NCBI GenBank assembly: GCA_903813345.2
Contig: CAIIXF020000004.1
Location: forward strand, 21,794,477 to 21,858,476
Source: Owenia fusiformis
Lineage: Eukaryota > Annelida > Polychaeta > Sabellida > Oweniidae
Length of the DNA: 64,000 nucleotides
Direction: 5' to 3'
The translations under genes and the position numbers were made by a program. Below the pieces are notes generated by a model. It did no database searches, was not told the origin of the DNA, and worked only from the letters and a program-made list of their open reading frames with translations. Below, piece by piece: positions 25,901 to 33,100 of this stretch (positions within the stretch are counted from its first letter, which is position 1; each line of letters begins with the position of its first letter).

Positions 25901-28900
25901 ATCTTCATTTCACTAAAATTCCCCGCGCTAAAACCCCCTAAAATTGAAAAATCGCTAAAATTTCCCGGTGTCAAAATTACCCGTTTTACAGTATATGAAA
26001 TCATTGTACTTAACTTTTCATCTTATGATATGTCAAAAGCTAAAAGAACAGAAAAATATATATCAAACACTAGTAAACCATATTAGCACTAAAACAACCA
26101 TGAAATCTAGTTATATCCTAGTAATATATGTATATTTTATAAAATATTGGACATTATCCCAATTCAATTGTGATCTCTGACCGTTTTTTCCTAATTATTG
26201 AATCTGCGACAATTTAGTTGAACTTCATTATCGTTAATCAAGTAGCCAATGAATAATAAGAAAATGGTCCTTGAAGTCAGATTTAAAGAGTGAAAATGAG
26301 TGATATTATCCAGGAATAAACTACACAGATTTGTAGTCAACACTCTAAATTTTATAGAAATGCAAGAAAATCAGACACTTCATTCAAATTTTAGAGAGAA
26401 AAGAGTGAAATCAGCAAGGAATAAAGTAAACAGATGTGGAGTCAACGCTCTTAATTGTATAGAAATGCAAGAAAATCAGACACTTCATTCAAATTTTAGA
26501 GAGAAAAGAGTGAAATCAGCAAGGAATAAAGTAAACAGATGTGGAGTCAACGCTCTTAATTGTATAGAAATGCAAGAAAATCAGACACTTCATTCAAATT
26601 TTAGAGAGAAAAGAGTGAAATCAGCAAGGAATAAAGTAAACAGATGTGGAGTCAACGCTCTTAATTGTATAGAAATGCAAGAAAATCAGACACTTCATTC
26701 AAATTTTAGAGAGAAAAGAGTGAAATCAGCAAGGAATAAAGTAAACAGATGTGGAGTCAACGCTCTTAATTGTATAGAAATGCAAGAAAATCAGACACTT
26801 CATTCAAATTTTAGAGAGAAAATGTGTGAAATAAGCATGAGCAGACGATGTTTTAGCTGAAATTTTAGACACGGGTTAACAGCTGTATTAGGGAAATTAT
26901 TGATTGCTTTATTAGAAAATACTGATAGATCATATCCTAATAGCTTTCTAAAGCTTTCAGGATTTCAGATCAAAGACTGACATATCCCATAAAGATTTCC
27001 GATACAAGAAGTAGATCCAGTTTCAGGATGACTTTTATGCTTCTTGACGCATGATGTCCTTGTCTAAAAACTAGAGCTCAAAATTTTATAAGGGTTGAGT
27101 TAATGAGCCAAAATAACCTGAAATAGATTACACATTTTAAAATTAAAATCATACTATTTATATAATTTAAAAAAGTAAATCTTTTATCTGCCTGATTCCT
27201 CACCTCTACCCCCTCCCTCATATCTGTAAGTGCCAATCAGTAAAGCATGATCTTCATTTATGATCAATCACTTTCTCATACGGTACATATAATATTATTT
27301 CAATAATCAGTAGTCAGATATTACTGGCCAACAATATGAAACTTCTTGGTTTCAAAGTACAAGAAGTGGCTAGAAATCCTACAGTATTCACATACAAAAT
27401 GTATATACGAGTATTAGTACTGTAATTCACAAATTTATTATATTCTGACCTGAAGAAATGACAGTCTTAAGTTGATTTAAAAAAATATGAAACTGCCAGA
27501 TTCTAGACATGAGCTGAGTAATAATTCTTCATAAGTTGTAAAATCTCAGGGGTTTCATAAAATTCCTGAAAAGCAGGTGATTTTGTAAAACAATTCTGAT
27601 GCTAATGAAACCCCAATGATGTGATTCTCAAATTATGGTAAATATCACGATTCCCAATTTAAGGAAGTTTACTTGGCAATTTTTCATGAATTTTCATACA
27701 GCATATAAATATATAAATATAAATATATGCAATTGGATGGTCAAGTTAATACTGAAATTGTTGGATGTTGATTATCAATTAGTCTAGCTCCAAGCCCCTG
27801 TGACCCCCTCCAACTACTTGACTATACAGGCATGAAAACTTCACACACAGAGCCGGTATGTGAAATTAGGGGGAGGGCACAAAGGCTTATAGCTAGACTA
27901 ATTATCAATATGCCTGTATGCTATGCCTTCTTTTCTCTGGAAAATGGTTGCAAAGAGCATTGACCATTGGCTTCATATCAGTCAAAATATTTTGCAGCTG
28001 TATAATTTATTCCCTATTTCTTAAGTTAGCTGTTTGTGAACTGTATCCTTTACTTGCAAAGGGGCTGACTTTAAAAATTTAGAAATTTAACATTTATATT
28101 AATTATAATTAAAATGTCTGAGTGGCCAAACTGCTCATACAATAAATGATATACCGGATTTTCTCGCATATAAGCCCTGGGAGTATAACTGAAAGAAGGG
28201 GTAATTTTGTCTGTTATTTTACCTCTTATTTTTCGCCCATGGGCGTATAAGTGTATTACTTTAGATTTTTGGCCCAGTGGGCGCAAAGGTGAGAAGACTT
28301 AATGTTGAAACAAAGTAACAACAGAACGATCCACCACTGCCACTTACGGCACAGCGTTGAACTTAATGTTGAAAAAAGTAACGACAGAACGATCTGCCAG
28401 TGACAAAATACTCTTGAATTTATTGAAAAAATCAATAAATAGTCATTTTTTATAGGCCAATGGTCGTATAAGCGTACTACATTAGATTTTTGGCCCATGG
28501 GCCTAAATTTAGGGGGGCGTATATGCGAGAAAATCGGGTAAATGACCTTTTATAAATTGAAAGTGTTTCTAAATCATTTTTTCATTTATTCTGAAGTAGC
28601 CTATTTACAGTTGGGGACAAAAATAAATGACAGGTCGATTTTCGATCACCATTTCCTAATTGTTGTGGTCTGAAAGCCCATAATTTCCAATATTGTCTAG
28701 ATATATATCCCTTAAAATTTGTATATTATATATTTTGTATAATCTCATCCACTGATGTATGGCCTCTTGTAAATTCTCTTATTTTTAACATGGGAAATCC
28801 TCACTTCAGCAAATCCACCTGTCATTTACTTATGTCCCCAACTGTATGAATTAAATCAGTATGTCTGGGTATTTTGACTCATGATGAATGTCCAGTTCTG

Positions 28901-29566
28901 CCAGTAGATATAACCGAACAAAGGCCTCGGGAACATGAATAATAAAAAAACGAGTCGAAGATAAGATAAGAAAAATAAACACCGGCTTGTAGGCTTATGT
29001 AGCCGAGATATGAGTCGAGATATGCATTCTTTTTTATACATGTTCGTGGGCTATTTTATGCGGCGACAGCTTAAATACAAGTCAAATGAGGGAAGAAATT
29101 AGTGTACACAGCACTACCAAAAGTCAATGGTAAATTTCATAATGGCGAATGCCAACAATTACAGTGCAAGAGACGAACTGCTGAAGCAGCTGAATATGCA
29201 ACACAAAAACAACCAACCATCGAAGACCATCTGCAAAAGATTGGAGACTACAGCGATATGTCACCACTTCTTGATCAGATGTTGATAGTAAGAGACATTG
29301 GTAAAAGTATCATCAATTGAAACAACTTTGAATTGAATTTTAAAAATTTTTTGACAAGTGTCACTGTCAAAATTTTGGTAAACTTACAATATTCCACTGC
29401 ATGATGTACACACATAAGATCCAGTAGTCATGTTGACATATGTGGGTCCCCGCTGATGACAGTCAAAACATTGTTTATTATGAGGTAAAGACACCATAGC
29501 ACGTAACATCTTGAGATGTTTTTCATCTTGCTTCCTCTTGTTGGCCGCCATTTTGTTTTTAGACAT
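4870..29566 (-). CDS. AGFG1: AGFG-family Arf-GAP/FG-repeat protein, whole coding span (9 coding exons plus one alternative exon)
   Basis: Joined minus-strand exons are 29566-29388, 20463-20370 or 19128-19035, 12941-12818, 12051-11921, 11578-11398, 11112-11005, 10831-10406, 5742-5183 and 4950-4870. They sum to 1884 nt, 627 residues plus stop, with every junction GT-AG and in phase. Residues 33-56 form a C-x2-C-x16-C-x2-C Arf-GAP zinc finger, with the arginine-finger position at R61. The tail is rich in Gly, Gln and Ser with FG and NPF motifs (four NPF) and ends in STNPFL, as vertebrate AGFG1 does. In the known family, AGFG1 is a clathrin-pit adaptor that binds EH-domain proteins through NPF motifs, and it is needed for acrosome formation in mouse. 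At 627 residues it is a little longer than human AGFG1 (about 560). AGFG2 orthology is less likely, because an invertebrate probably has one co-orthologue of both. Confidence 0.93.
5183..5742 (-). CDS. AGFG1: AGFG coding exon 8: FG/NPF/Gln-rich domain
   Basis: This 560-nt exon encodes 187 residues with many FG dipeptides (GGFG, GFGQ, FGQFG), three NPF motifs (NANPFGG, GGNPFGG, GNPFM) and poly-Gln runs near the end. The acceptor is GTACTTCCAG and the donor is GTAAGT. NPF motifs in the family bind EH domains of Eps15-type endocytic proteins. Confidence 0.93.
6430..7425. repeat. 153-bp tandem satellite in AGFG intron (6-7 copies)
   Basis: Starts of the GTCAGGCATATTC block fall at about 6436, 6579, 6730, 6883, 7036, 7189 and 7342: 143, 151, then a constant 153 bp. 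Later copies are most alike, indicating expansion from the right side. It remains open in one frame only because 153 is a multiple of three. It sits in the intron between coding exons 7 and 8. Confidence 0.95.
7426..10134. other. AGFG intron DNA, no gene recognised
   Basis: It contains a 105-bp-family copy at about 9025-9175. Otherwise it is unstructured AT-rich sequence with short chance open frames. Confidence 0.5.
10135..10310 (-). repeat. Dispersed repeat (TAGCCAGGG / TTTGAAAGAATTTTGGCC family)
   Basis: This is an inverted-orientation relative of 33300-33480, sharing blocks for GGGGTTCACTTT, CAACTTTGGCCC, AAAACTGCATGA and the TAGCCAGGGG edge. A shorter relative is at 54590-54665. It is probably a MITE or SINE-like element of unknown type. 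Confidence 0.7.
10406..10831 (-). CDS. AGFG1: AGFG coding exon 7: Ser/Gly-rich tail with KYSNLADLFSG motif
   Basis: This 426-nt exon encodes 142 residues. KYSNLADLFSGD matches the DKYAALAELDSVFS repeat of vertebrate AGFG1. The remainder is low-complexity Ser/Gly with INWGSG and ISWNGS patches. The acceptor is TATTTCTAG and the donor is GTGTGT. It is also phase 1 on both sides and so is frame-neutral if skipped. Confidence 0.9.
11005..11112 (-). CDS. AGFG1: AGFG coding exon 6: FANF/FNNF segment
   Basis: This 108-nt exon encodes GGFANFNNFGAPQ and more, like the repeated ANFANF/FDNF motifs of vertebrate AGFG1. The acceptor is TGTCTTCAG and the donor is GTAAGA. The phase is 1 on both sides, so this exon could be skipped without a frame change. 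Confidence 0.88.
11398..11578 (-). CDS. AGFG1: AGFG coding exon 5: Pro/Ala-rich tail with DIFGEL motif
   Basis: This 181-nt exon encodes residues 177-236 plus one base. It starts PPSEPAVQKP and contains the acidic hydrophobic patch GLQDIFGELGGDPFSS, which corresponds to the LLSDLGSDIF region of vertebrate AGFG1. It ends QQAQQPPAG. The acceptor is CGTTCCAG and the donor is GTAAGT. Confidence 0.9.
11921..12051 (-). CDS. AGFG1: AGFG coding exon 4: linker
   Basis: This 131-nt exon encodes residues 133-176. It begins with a split Ala (APNESMKEEAKHM) and ends VVNQYQK at a GTGAGG donor. It is a charged linker after the Arf-GAP domain. Its 5-prime end, with the acceptor, is repeated upstream in the intron (see 12052-12480). 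Confidence 0.88.
12052..12480 (-). repeat. Tandem partial copies of an exon-4 acceptor plus DR1-type AGGTCA motifs
   Basis: Upstream of the true acceptor (12052), the segment containing CCAG plus the first ~45 nt of coding exon 4 is repeated, with start equivalents at 12149 (acceptor intact) and about 12260 (AG lost), and more decayed pieces to about 12480. Between them lie AGGTCAAAGGTCA (12062-12074 and 12089-12101) and variants. Confidence 0.82.
12818..12941 (-). CDS. AGFG1: AGFG coding exon 3: end of Arf-GAP domain
   Basis: This 124-nt exon encodes residues 92-132. It begins YCRKVWLGLYDSR and ends KYEKKRWYV, the conserved end of the Arf-GAP fold (human: KQIWLGLFDDRS, EKYEKKRWYV). The acceptor is TTATTTCAG and the donor is GTAAGT. 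Confidence 0.95.
13210..13800. repeat. 130-135-bp tandem array in AGFG intron (about 4 copies)
   Basis: Blocks ACATGCAACATGTCACCACC and CCAAACACCAATGACCAAAC recur with spacing 130-135 bp. Single relatives in opposite orientation occur at about 32930-33000, 39000-39125 and 42890-43030 in or after the neighbouring CATSPERD gene, so this is a mobile family locally amplified here. Confidence 0.88.
13880..15780. other. AGFG intron DNA, nothing recognised
   Basis: AT-rich, no repeats of note, no open frame with coding character. Confidence 0.5.
15795..17690. repeat. CCATGG-palindrome array with a ~350-bp inverted-repeat core
   Basis: Nearly 1.9 kb is built from degenerate short words: ATACCATGGTAT, ATTTCATTGCCATG, TTTCATGGTTGAT and their complements (CAATGAAATGCAATGA). 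From about 17290 to 17660 two arms mirror each other around about 17482. A plain AT-rich stretch at about 16780-17040 interrupts it. It has no coding content and lies in the AGFG intron between coding exons 2 and 3. Confidence 0.9.
18535..18725. promoter_or_regulatory. Promoter-like site cluster inside the AGFG intron
   Basis: Seen: TATATAT (about 18540), TGACGTCA (18560-18567, CRE), GACCAATGG (CCAAT box), GCATGCGCA (NRF1-like, 18593-18601), ATTGG (reverse CCAAT, 18647-18651) and GGGGCGGGGC (GC box, 18712-18721) within 190 bp, in an otherwise AT-rich intron. The combination is typical of a TATA-poor metazoan promoter. Direction and target are unknown. Confidence 0.5.
19035..19128 (-). CDS. 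AGFG1: AGFG alternative coding exon 2, distal version (more canonical)
   Basis: This 94-nt exon has acceptor GATTTTCAG and donor GTAAGTC. It encodes the split Leu, RGITPPHRVKSITM, and ends EYLKCHGND, closer to the vertebrate AGFG1 segment ending FLQKHGNE. It is the same length and phase as the proximal version 1.3 kb upstream. It is likely the ancestral or constitutive form, with the other version derived by tandem duplication. Confidence 0.88.
19199..19405 (+). repeat. Dispersed repeat, GTGATCTCC ... GGGTGC family, copy 1
   Basis: It shares the layout GATCTCCxxAGGATTTTTTCTCAAG, then AGTxGGTG ... CAAxTGGGTGCAAGC, with copies at 19823-20025 and (reverse) 40750-40925. Remnants of its edge are at 52722-52770 and 62020-62070. 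Confidence 0.75.
19823..20025 (+). repeat. Dispersed repeat, GTGATCTCC ... GGGTGC family, copy 2
   Basis: It contains TTCTCAGGTGGGTGCAAGC, then TCTCAGGTGGGTGCTGCGCC, then GGAGATCAC. It lies between the two alternative AGFG exons, so its insertion post-dates or accompanies the exon duplication. Confidence 0.75.
20180..20362. promoter_or_regulatory. Cluster of X-box (RFX)-like palindromes beside the alternative AGFG exon
   Basis: GTTGCCATGGTAAC at 20347-20360 is a near-perfect RFX X-box. Relatives CCATGGTAAC (about 20193), GCTGCCATGGTATC (about 20230), GTTGCTATAGTAAC (about 20290) and GTTGCCATGTTCAC (about 20315) precede it. The best copy begins 10 nt inside the intron after the donor of the proximal exon 2. 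This may be binding sites or a small palindromic repeat. Confidence 0.5.
20370..20463 (-). CDS. AGFG1: AGFG alternative coding exon 2, proximal version
   Basis: This 94-nt exon has acceptor TTTTATTAG and donor GTAAGTGTG. It encodes the rest of a split Leu, then RGINPPHRVKSISM, and ends MILSSGND. It keeps the arginine-finger position and the PPHRVKS core, but its second half is diverged from the family: the usual HGN becomes SGN. It starts in phase 2 and ends in phase 0, exactly as the distal version does, so either can join exon 1 to exon 3, whereas including both breaks the frame. The base pattern shows selection on the protein, with changes mostly outside the core, so it is unlikely to be a dead copy. 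Confidence 0.85.
21106..21995. mobile_element. Foldback element, 890 bp, 5-bp target duplication AATAG
   Basis: Two 405-bp arms (21106-21510 and 21591-21995) are nearly identical inverted copies around an 80-bp loop that holds GTCTTCTCGCTGCAAGCAG twice. Ends are CACCCTTGG ... CCAAGGGTG, flanked by AATAG at 21101-21105 and 21996-22000. It has no coding capacity. CAC ends with 5-bp duplications are known from Transib/RAG-type transposons; this assignment is inference. Confidence 0.9.
22775..22930 (-). repeat. Dispersed copy of the 105-bp repeat family
   Basis: It is close to the copy at 9025-9175 over about 150 bp, including GCATTTTAAAACAAGACTA at its far end, so the full family unit is longer than the 105 bp amplified at 26300. 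Confidence 0.8.
23320..23600. repeat. SINE/MITE-like edge with G15 tract
   Basis: TGGCATAGCCAGGATTTGCC followed by a run of 15 G (23354-23368) resembles the TAGCCAGGGG edge of the repeats at 10135 and 54590. Homopolymer length may be unreliable. Confidence 0.45.
24125..24355. repeat. Short tandem array, 23-26-bp unit (about 9 copies)
   Basis: Units of the type TTGAAAATTACATGTCACCC recur with small length changes. Intron of AGFG, no coding content. Confidence 0.9.
25016..25991. mobile_element. TA-flanked MITE with 14-bp TIR, carrying a nested insertion
   Basis: Terminal repeats CTGTAAAACGGGTA and TACCCGTTTTACAG are flanked by TA on both sides, as in Tc1/mariner-type MITEs. The interior carries repeated CGCTAAAAT words (25560-25620 and 25920-25965). 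The stretch 25044-25531 looks like a later insertion (see next entry). Confidence 0.78.
25044..25531. mobile_element. Nested insertion with 170-bp hairpin and 8-bp duplication ATTGTTAG
   Basis: ATTGTTAG lies at 25036-25043 and 25532-25539. Inside, about 25048-25218 is a long hairpin: CAAATAGTGACTGCCA ... TGGCAGTCACTATTTG, with CTGTCCACTGAC / GTCAGTGGACAG near the loop. A second short inverted pair (TTATTATATACCTG / GAGGTATATAATAA) brackets the remainder. Terminal inverted repeats are weak, so the family is uncertain. Confidence 0.55.
26300..26826. repeat. 105-bp tandem array (5 copies), near-identical
   Basis: The TGCAAGAAAATCAGACAC block recurs at 26361, 26466, 26571, 26676 and 26781, spaced exactly 105 bp, with almost no differences. 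It is a local amplification of the dispersed family seen at 4680, 9025 and 22775. It is open in one frame because 105 is a multiple of three; I do not regard it as a gene. Confidence 0.95.
27780..27900. mobile_element. 121-bp MITE with TAGTCTAGCT ends and 9-bp duplication
   Basis: TAGTCTAGCT at the left and AGCTAGACTA at the right are flanked by ATTATCAAT at 27771-27779 and 27901-27909. The interior is C-rich (AAGCCCCTGTGACCCCC). Related copies are at about 30851-30958 and 37701-37825, both with long C tracts at the same internal place. Confidence 0.85.
28154..28538. mobile_element. MITE with CCGGATTTTCTCGCATATA ends, TA duplication
   Basis: The left end CCGGATTTTCTCGCATATA and the right end TATATGCGAGAAAATCGGG are inverted copies flanked by TA. 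The interior contains a duplicated CAGAACGATC segment and repeated TTTTTGGCCCA. Located in AGFG intron 1. Confidence 0.85.
29388..29566 (-). CDS. AGFG1: AGFG coding exon 1: N-terminus and Arf-GAP zinc finger
   Basis: The exon encodes residues 1-59 plus two bases of Leu60 and ends at a GTAAGT donor. It holds all four zinc ligands (C33, C36, C53, C56). Two starts are possible: Met1 (context GGTATGT) and Met6 (context AAAATGG, the better Kozak match). Met6 gives MAANKRKQ, which lines up with the usual vertebrate N-terminus, so the first five residues may be untranslated. The Met6 codon also lies inside a YY1-like AAAATGGCGGC motif, typical of promoters where the start codon is close to the transcription start. 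Confidence 0.95.
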
Positions 29567-30025
29567 ACCGGAAGTGACTAAATTTATACAAATATTGAAG
29601 ATAGCGATCTAATCACGGTAAACTTGTAATCATATCTCTATGAAAATATTGGCTCAAGTCTTCGACATAGCACTAAAGTCGAGATTGAAGGTTTTGGCAC
29701 ATAAATTTCAAGGAAACAATCAAAACATGTGAGCGAATTTTTTGCGGAAGATTGGTGTCACAATTAGTCCAAAGTGTGACAATTATTTCCCAAAGTTTTA
29801 CCATCCTAAAAAGGTTTTCAAAATTGATGTAGACTTTTAAAGCTACAAACGAAACATTTTATTGTGATTTCATACTCAAATGATGTATTAGATATATCGT
29901 ACTGTACAGATGTAATGTGCAACATTATGATTTGGAAATATATAAAGAGATTCGAAATCTACTGTTTGAGACACCAATTTATACTTACCGCGCGAAATTT
30001 AAACAGCAGCACATTTTAAATAAAA
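29540..30025. promoter_or_regulatory. Divergent shared promoter region between AGFG and CATSPERD-like genes
   Basis: Start codons of the two genes are 459 bp apart, head to head. Seen in the sequence: an ETS-type ACCGGAAGT at about 29567-29575, a YY1-type GCCGCCATTTT over the AGFG start, and an E2F-like TTTCGCGCGG (minus strand, 29988-29997) about 30 bp before the CATSPERD start. No clear TATA box was seen on either side. These site types are typical of bidirectional, TATA-less promoters; function is inferred. Confidence 0.65.
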
Positions 30026-30135
30026 ATGACCAATAAATCGAATATTATCGTACTATCGTACATTATAGCAATGGGATTATATGTTGTAGTAGTGACTGCA
30101 GATACGTGTATTGCTCCTGATGCCATGTGTAATAG
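30026..30135 (+). CDS. CATSPERD: CATSPERD-like exon 1: signal peptide
   Basis: The exon encodes 36 residues plus two bases. ATG is the first in-frame Met after an in-frame TAA 18 nt upstream. Hydrophobic residues 7-25 end at VVTA, followed by DTCIAPDAMCN, which fits signal cleavage. The donor is GTAATT. Confidence 0.85.
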
Positions 30136-33100
30136 GTAATTCTTTATTTCGTTTCTTTCACATAAACATAGACATGCACCCACCGTGACCATCCAGGCCT
30201 GTCAACTGTCCCGCAATTTGCGTATTTGTCACGCATTTGCTGAAGAATTTGAAGTCACGCCAGTTATTTTTGCGTGACAGAAAATGTCACGCAAATACGC
30301 ATTTTACCTGGTAATTGTCAAGCAAAAATATTTCTGTAGAAAAATTTCTAAAAAAGATCGTCTACACAGCAAAAATACGAACGCCGCAAAAAAATATACG
30401 CATTTCGTTCGGACTTTTCACGCGAATTACGTATATGTCACGCATTCCGTTCGAAATTTTTCGTATCAAGGTGTCCAGATTTGGACCAAGGTGTCCACAT
30501 TTTGAGGGGAGGTGTTCAACATTTCCAAGTCACTCATGTTAGGTGTTCCCAAGTTGACAGGCCTGCATCACTGACCTGTGACCAGTGACACTCAGTCTCT
30601 TTGATGGACACATATATGCCCGAGCAGGTGCTGGTGCGGTGAATTCGTACGATCCGCGATCCGATCCGGATAAATTTCGTCATGGTAATGATGCATTGTG
30701 GGATCATGGGCTTTCAATTAGAAGGGTATGCAACTCTGTGTAATAGACATGAGACCTTCAAAATGACCTATGCCATGTTTCCCTTTTTATGGTAATAATT
30801 CAAAAAGTATTAGATAAATGAATATGTTTGATGATTTTGAATAAAAACTAGGCCTAGTTTCATGTACAAGCCCTCGCGACCCCCCCCCCCCCCCCCCACT
30901 TCAACTGTAAAGGTGTTCAGTCAAGTAGAGGGGAGGAGGGGGGCTTGTAGCTAGACTAAGACAGGCTCAGCCATCAGTCTCATCTGCTATCTATTTCTTG
31001 GATCATACCATGGGCTTTCAAGAAAAAGCCATGTTCATACAGAAGGTTTTGAGGTTTTGGGCAGATATGGCAGAATGCTGGTACATAGAATAGGCGAAAA
31101 CATGGTCATAACATAAATATCTCCAGCAATGCATAACCAAAGTGGGACCATGGTGGAACAAACTTTTTATTGGTTCATTGATTAAACAAAATCCTCTCAA
31201 CCTTAAAACCATGTTTTTGCATATTGTTTGGACGATAAAGGTCATACAAGTTACAAGCCTCACAATTGATACAAGTCAAACATATATAAACATGAAATCA
31301 AGACCACATTATATACAAGAGAACTTGGGGGAGTCATCAGGTCTTGGCCTCCGGGAACAAAGTCGGTGACATCACGGTAAAACATTTGTGGCCTTAATTT
31401 TGTGGCCTTAATAATTAGCTTCAAGACTATAGACTCCCTTTTTCTACATGCACTTCACCAACACAACAATGGATGTTGTTAAATATTTTCATTTCAGATA
31501 TGTTGGAGGAAATGGAACCATCATTACACCAAGTGCCACAGTTCCCGCCCATAAGGTAAATATACTATGCAGTATGTGAAGCAAAATCTGCCTGCTGTTT
31601 TGCACAAGTGACAAGTAAAACATTATCATTAGCCATGCCTACTTTCTTTGGACAGTTGTGAAATGCAGTTCACACATACGAGCCATGCACGGTGTGTCTG
31701 ATTCCAGCCAATCCGGACACGGCAGTAGTTCCTGTAATTGCAGTGCATCATAAAAGAAATCACCGCATTCAATGTCATTCCTTATGTGGTTGTCAAGGTG
31801 ACAACTTGACTCTACAAATTGAAATTGATGCTTTGCCAGCTTGACCCTTGGAAATAGTTTCATTGAAACTAATATTAAGTGACATGGTATAAAATATTTT
31901 GCAATGTGTGAAAATAATTTTAAGCCCAAGACTAAATGCATTGTAGAATGACCATTCCTTTCAGGTTTGTTTCCTAAAATTAACACTCGATGCTGCACAT
32001 CTTGTGCAAATTTTGGAAAGCAACATCTTCAAGGAATGATCATTCCACATTGCAGTGAGACAAGGGTGTAATTGCTTAAACAATCAACTTGCACAAAGCC
32101 AAATATTTTTGGTTCCAGCCATACACAATTTTTACCTCAACTGATTCAAAGTCATATGTTGAATGGTTGTCAGGGGTGTAGGCAGCTTTCAGTCAGGGGG
32201 TTCAATTGCCAAAAAAATTTCAGTTTTCAGACAGGGGGAGTGCGGTTGTGGCATAAACTTTGATTTTCAAAATTATCAACATGTTTTCAGAAGTTTAAAT
32301 CTGACTTCATATATAAGATTTGACCTTTAATGACATTTCAAGGTAAAAAAGGCCAAAAAGATCTTTTTTCAACTTGCTTCAAATTGACCGTTTTTTTTCA
32401 AATCATCTACAAGTTATGAGAAGTTCAAATCTGACTTTAGATTGGAGATTTCAACTTGCTTCAAATTGACAAATTCTTTTTTTCAAAATCATCTACAGTT
32501 CAAATCTGACTTTAGATTTGAAATTTTACCTTCAATGACCTTTTCAAGGTCAAAAAGGTCTTTTTTCAACTTGCTTCAAATTGACCAATTTCTTTTTCAA
32601 AATCATCAGTCATGTCAGTTATCAGATTCAAATTTGACTTTAGATTTGAGATTTGATGTTCAATGACCTTCTCAAGGTCAAAAAAGGTCAAAAGGGTCAC
32701 CTGCATCAAATTGACCAATCTTTTTTTCAAAATCATCAACAAGTTCTCAGAAGTTCAAATCTGACTTTAGATTTGAGATTCTACCTTCAATAACCTTCTC
32801 AGGGTCAAACAAGGTCTTTTTACAACTTGCTTCAAATTGACCAATTTATTTTTTCAAAATCATCTACAAGTTCTAAGAAATTCATATCTGACTAAGATTG
32901 AACTCATAATATTGTGAGCAACAAGGTGGTGACATTTTGTCATGTTAATGCCTTGTATTTCTTTGCAATGTGCATTGTGACTGATTTGTTCCACCCAGAC
33001 ATTTTGTCCTAAACTTAGCACTCAATTCTGTTAATCTCGTGCAAAGTTTAAAACAACACCTCAAAGGAATGATAATCTACAGTTCACAATGCACTGAGTT

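Noticed and set aside
26300-26860. 186-residue open frame
   Set aside because: It is the translation of the 105-bp array; dispersed copies of the same repeat are not open, so no coding selection is seen.
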